Source: Cyanophora paradoxa (Eukaryota > Glaucocystophyceae > Cyanophorales > Cyanophoraceae). Taken from it: a stretch of 50,980 nt of DNA. The position numbers were made by a program, and so were the translations under genes. Location of the stretch: NCBI GenBank assembly GCA_004431415.1, contig QPMI01000313.1, forward strand, positions 1-50,980. The letters are read 5' to 3'. This document shows positions 48,601-50,980 of this stretch, piece after piece. The notes under the pieces are model-generated. The model was given only the letters and a program-made list of their open reading frames with translations. It did not search any database and was not told the DNA's origin. The first letter of the stretch is position 1; every line of letters begins with the position of its first letter.

Positions 48601-50980
48601 CTGCCACAAAATAGAAGAAAGATGCACCCAAATCTCTCTGGGGAATATGCACAAGGCGCTAGCCTTAGGCAGATGACCCACCACCAGCAAGTCACTCAGT
48701 CAAGGCCCCAGGTTTCCGATCTGCCACAAAATAGAAGAAAGATGCACCCCAAATCTCTCTGGGGAATATGCACAAGGCGCTAGCCTTAGGCAGATGACCC
48801 ACCCACCAGCAAGTCACTCAGTCAGAGGCCCCAGGTTTCCGATCTGCCACAAAATAGAAGAAAGATGCACCCCAAATCTCTCTGGGGAATATGCACAAGG
48901 CGCTAGCCTTAGGCAGATGACCCACCCACCAGCAAGTCACTCAGTCGAAGGCCCCAGGTTTCCGATCTGCCACAAAATAGAAGAAAGATGCACCCCAAAT
49001 CTCTCTGGGGAATATGCACAAGGCGCTAGCCTTAGGCAGATGACCCACCCACCAGCAAGTCACTCAGTCGAAGGCCCCAGGTTTCCGATCTGCCACAAAA
49101 TAGAAGAAAGATGCACCCAAATCTCTCTGGGGGAATATGCACAAGGCGCTAGCCTTAGGCAGATGACCCACCCACCAGCAAGTCACTCAGTCAAGGCCCC
49201 AGGTTTCCGATCTGCCACAAAATAGAAGAAGATGCACCCAAATCTCTCTGGGGAATATGCACAAGGCGCTAGCCTTAGGCAGATGACCCACCCACCAGCA
49301 AGTCACTCAGTCGAAGGCCCAGGTTTCCGATCTGCCACAAAATAGAAGAAGATGCACCCAAATCTCTCTGGGGAATATGCACAAGGCGCTAGCCTTAGGC
49401 AGATGACCCACCCACCAGCAAGTCACTCAGTCAAGGCCCCAGGTTTCCGATCTGCCACAAAATAGAAGAAGATGCACCCCAAATCTCTCTGGGGAATATG
49501 CACAAGGCGCTAGCCTTAGGCAGATGACCCACCCACCAGCAAGTCACTCAGTCAAGGCCCCAGGTTTCCGATCTGCCACAAAATAGAAGAAAGATGCACC
49601 CCAAATCTCTCTGGGGAATATGCACAAGGCGCTAGCCTTAGGCAGATGACCCACCCACCAGCAAGTCACTCAGTCAAGGCCCCAGGTTTCCGATCTGCCA
49701 CAAAATAGAAGAAAGATGCACCCAAATCTCTCTGGGGAATATGCACAAGGCGCTAGCCTTAGGCAGATGACCCACCCACCAGCAAGTCACTCAGTCAAGG
49801 CCCCAGGTTTCCGATCTGCCACAAAATAGAAGAAGATGCACCCCAAATCTCTCTGGGGAATATGCACAAGGCGCTAGCCTTAGGCAGATGACCCACCCAC
49901 CAGCAAGTCACTCAGTCAAGGCCCAGGTTTCCGATCTGCCACAAAATAGAAGAAAGATGCACCCAAATCTCTCTGGGGAATATGCACAAGGCGCTAGCCT
50001 TAGGCAGATGACCCACCCACCAGCAAGTCACTCAGTCAAGGCCCCAGGTTTCCGATCTGCCACAAAATAGAAGAAAGATGCACCCCAAATCTCTCTGGGG
50101 GAATATGCACAAGGCGCTAGCCTTAGGCAGATGACCCACCCACCAGCAAGTCACTCAGTCGAAGGCCCCAGGTTTCCGATCTGCCACAAAATAGAAGAAA
50201 GATGCACCCCAAATCTCTCTGGGGAATATGCACAAGGCGCTAGCCTTAGGCAGATGACCCACCCACCAGCAAGTCACTCAGTCGAAGGCCCCAGGTTTCC
50301 GATCTGCCACAAAATAGAAGAAAGATGCACCCCAAATCTCTCTGGGGGAATATGCACAAGGCGCTAGCCTTAGGCAGATGACCCACCCACCAGCAAGTCA
50401 CTCAGTCAAGGCCGCAGGTTTCCGATCTGCCACAAAATAGAAGAAGATGCACCCCAAATCTCTCTGGGGAATATGCACAAGGCGCTAGCCTTAGGCAGAT
50501 GACCCACCACCAGCAAGTCACTCAGTCAAGGCCCCAGGTTTCCGATCTGCCACAAAATAGAAGAAGATGCACCCCAAATCTCTCTGGGGAATATGCACAA
50601 GGCGCTAGCCTTAGGCAGATGACCCACCCACCAGCAAGTCACTCAGTCAAGGCCCCAGGTTTCCGATCTGCCACAAAATAGAAGAAGATGCACCCAAATC
50701 TCTCTGGGGAATATGCACAAGGCGCTAGCCTTAGGCAGATGACCCACCCACCAGCAAGTCACTCAGTCGAAGGCCCCAGGTTTCCGATCTGCCACAAAAT
50801 AGAAGAAAGATGCACCCCAAATCTCTCTGGGGAATATGCACAAGGCGCTAGCCTTAGGCAGATGACCCACCCACCAGCAAGTCACTCAGTCAAGGCCCCA
50901 GGTTTCCGATCTGCCACAAATAGAAGAAGATGCACCCCAAATCTCTCTGGGGAATATGCACAAGGCGCTAGCCTTAGGCA
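39686..50980 (+). repeat. Satellite array, forward, subfamily 2 (about 92 monomers)
   Basis: Starts abruptly at CCAGGTTTCGGATCTGTGG. Monomers read TTCCGATCTGCCACAAAATAG, unlike subfamily 1 (TTCCAATCTGCCAGAAAA). They are much more homogeneous than the left arrays after about 40560. Monomer length varies from about 120 to 124 bp, almost only at homopolymers: G5/G4 in CTCTGGGG(G)AAT, C4/C3 in GCACCC(C)AAAT, A3/A2 in GTCAA(A)GGCC, and A3/A2 in GAAGAA(A)GATG. There is no gene and no foreign insertion to the window end. Confidence 0.97.

Noticed and set aside
39686-50980. Many open frames of 60-143 codons in the satellite (ASLRQMTHPPASHSV-type peptides)
   Set aside because: They arise because the 124-bp monomer shifts frame each turn and 123-bp variants keep it. 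They have no start context, no conservation beyond the DNA repeat, and appear in every array.

Overview
The window is eukaryotic nuclear DNA. It holds long tandem satellite arrays, Ty3/Gypsy LTR retrotransposons, a self-synthesising Polinton/Maverick-like DNA transposon, a gene with two very short GT-AG introns (48 and 54 nt), and interstitial CCCTAA (TTAGGG-type) telomere motifs. I cannot name the species. The tiny introns and the element mix would suit a protist, alga or other compact-gene eukaryote, but that is inference. The setting resembles subtelomeric or other heterochromatin.

Layout. (1) 1-1566: satellite with a monomer of about 124 bp, forward orientation. (2) 1567-12409: a 10,843-bp Polinton-like element with 508-bp terminal inverted repeats (TIRs), inserted in the satellite with a perfect 6-bp target duplication (CCCACC). 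On the minus strand it carries a packaging ATPase and a major capsid protein. On the plus strand it carries a penton/minor capsid protein, two small unknown genes, a family B DNA polymerase, an SF1 helicase with a C-terminal HNH-like zinc domain, and a retroviral-type integrase. Polymerase and helicase look like one fused gene. Four frame breaks inside the element all have the same direction and sit at homopolymer runs. I suspect consensus errors rather than decay. (3) 12410-22125: the satellite resumes in register, with higher-order structure, a 1.8-kb tandem duplication and embedded telomere motifs. (4) 22126-22441: satellite in reverse orientation. (5) 22442-24972: a foreign RNase H fragment, dispersed repeats, a (TG)34 microsatellite, and an apparently intact three-exon type II membrane glycosyltransferase gene of the fucosyltransferase-like HxRxGD group. 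(6) 24973-38618: a rearranged nest of short-LTR Ty3/Gypsy elements. It contains one full LTR-to-LTR copy with a micro-inverted protease, a split gag of a second family, and a threefold tandem amplification of a protease/pol segment. (7) 38619-39685: reverse satellite. (8) 39686-50980: forward satellite of a second subfamily, about 92 monomers.

How it fits together. The Polinton genes form a virus-like module: replication (polymerase/helicase), integration (integrase) and virion formation (ATPase, capsid, penton). I see no adenovirus-type maturation protease. The Ty3 genes encode gag, protease, RT, RNase H and integrase, but every copy in the window carries at least one defect. The glycosyltransferase is the only candidate host gene. 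The strongest points for follow-up are the polymerase-helicase-HNH fusion, a block in the penton gene without a single CpG, and the shared homopolymer signature that links the gene breaks to satellite length variants.
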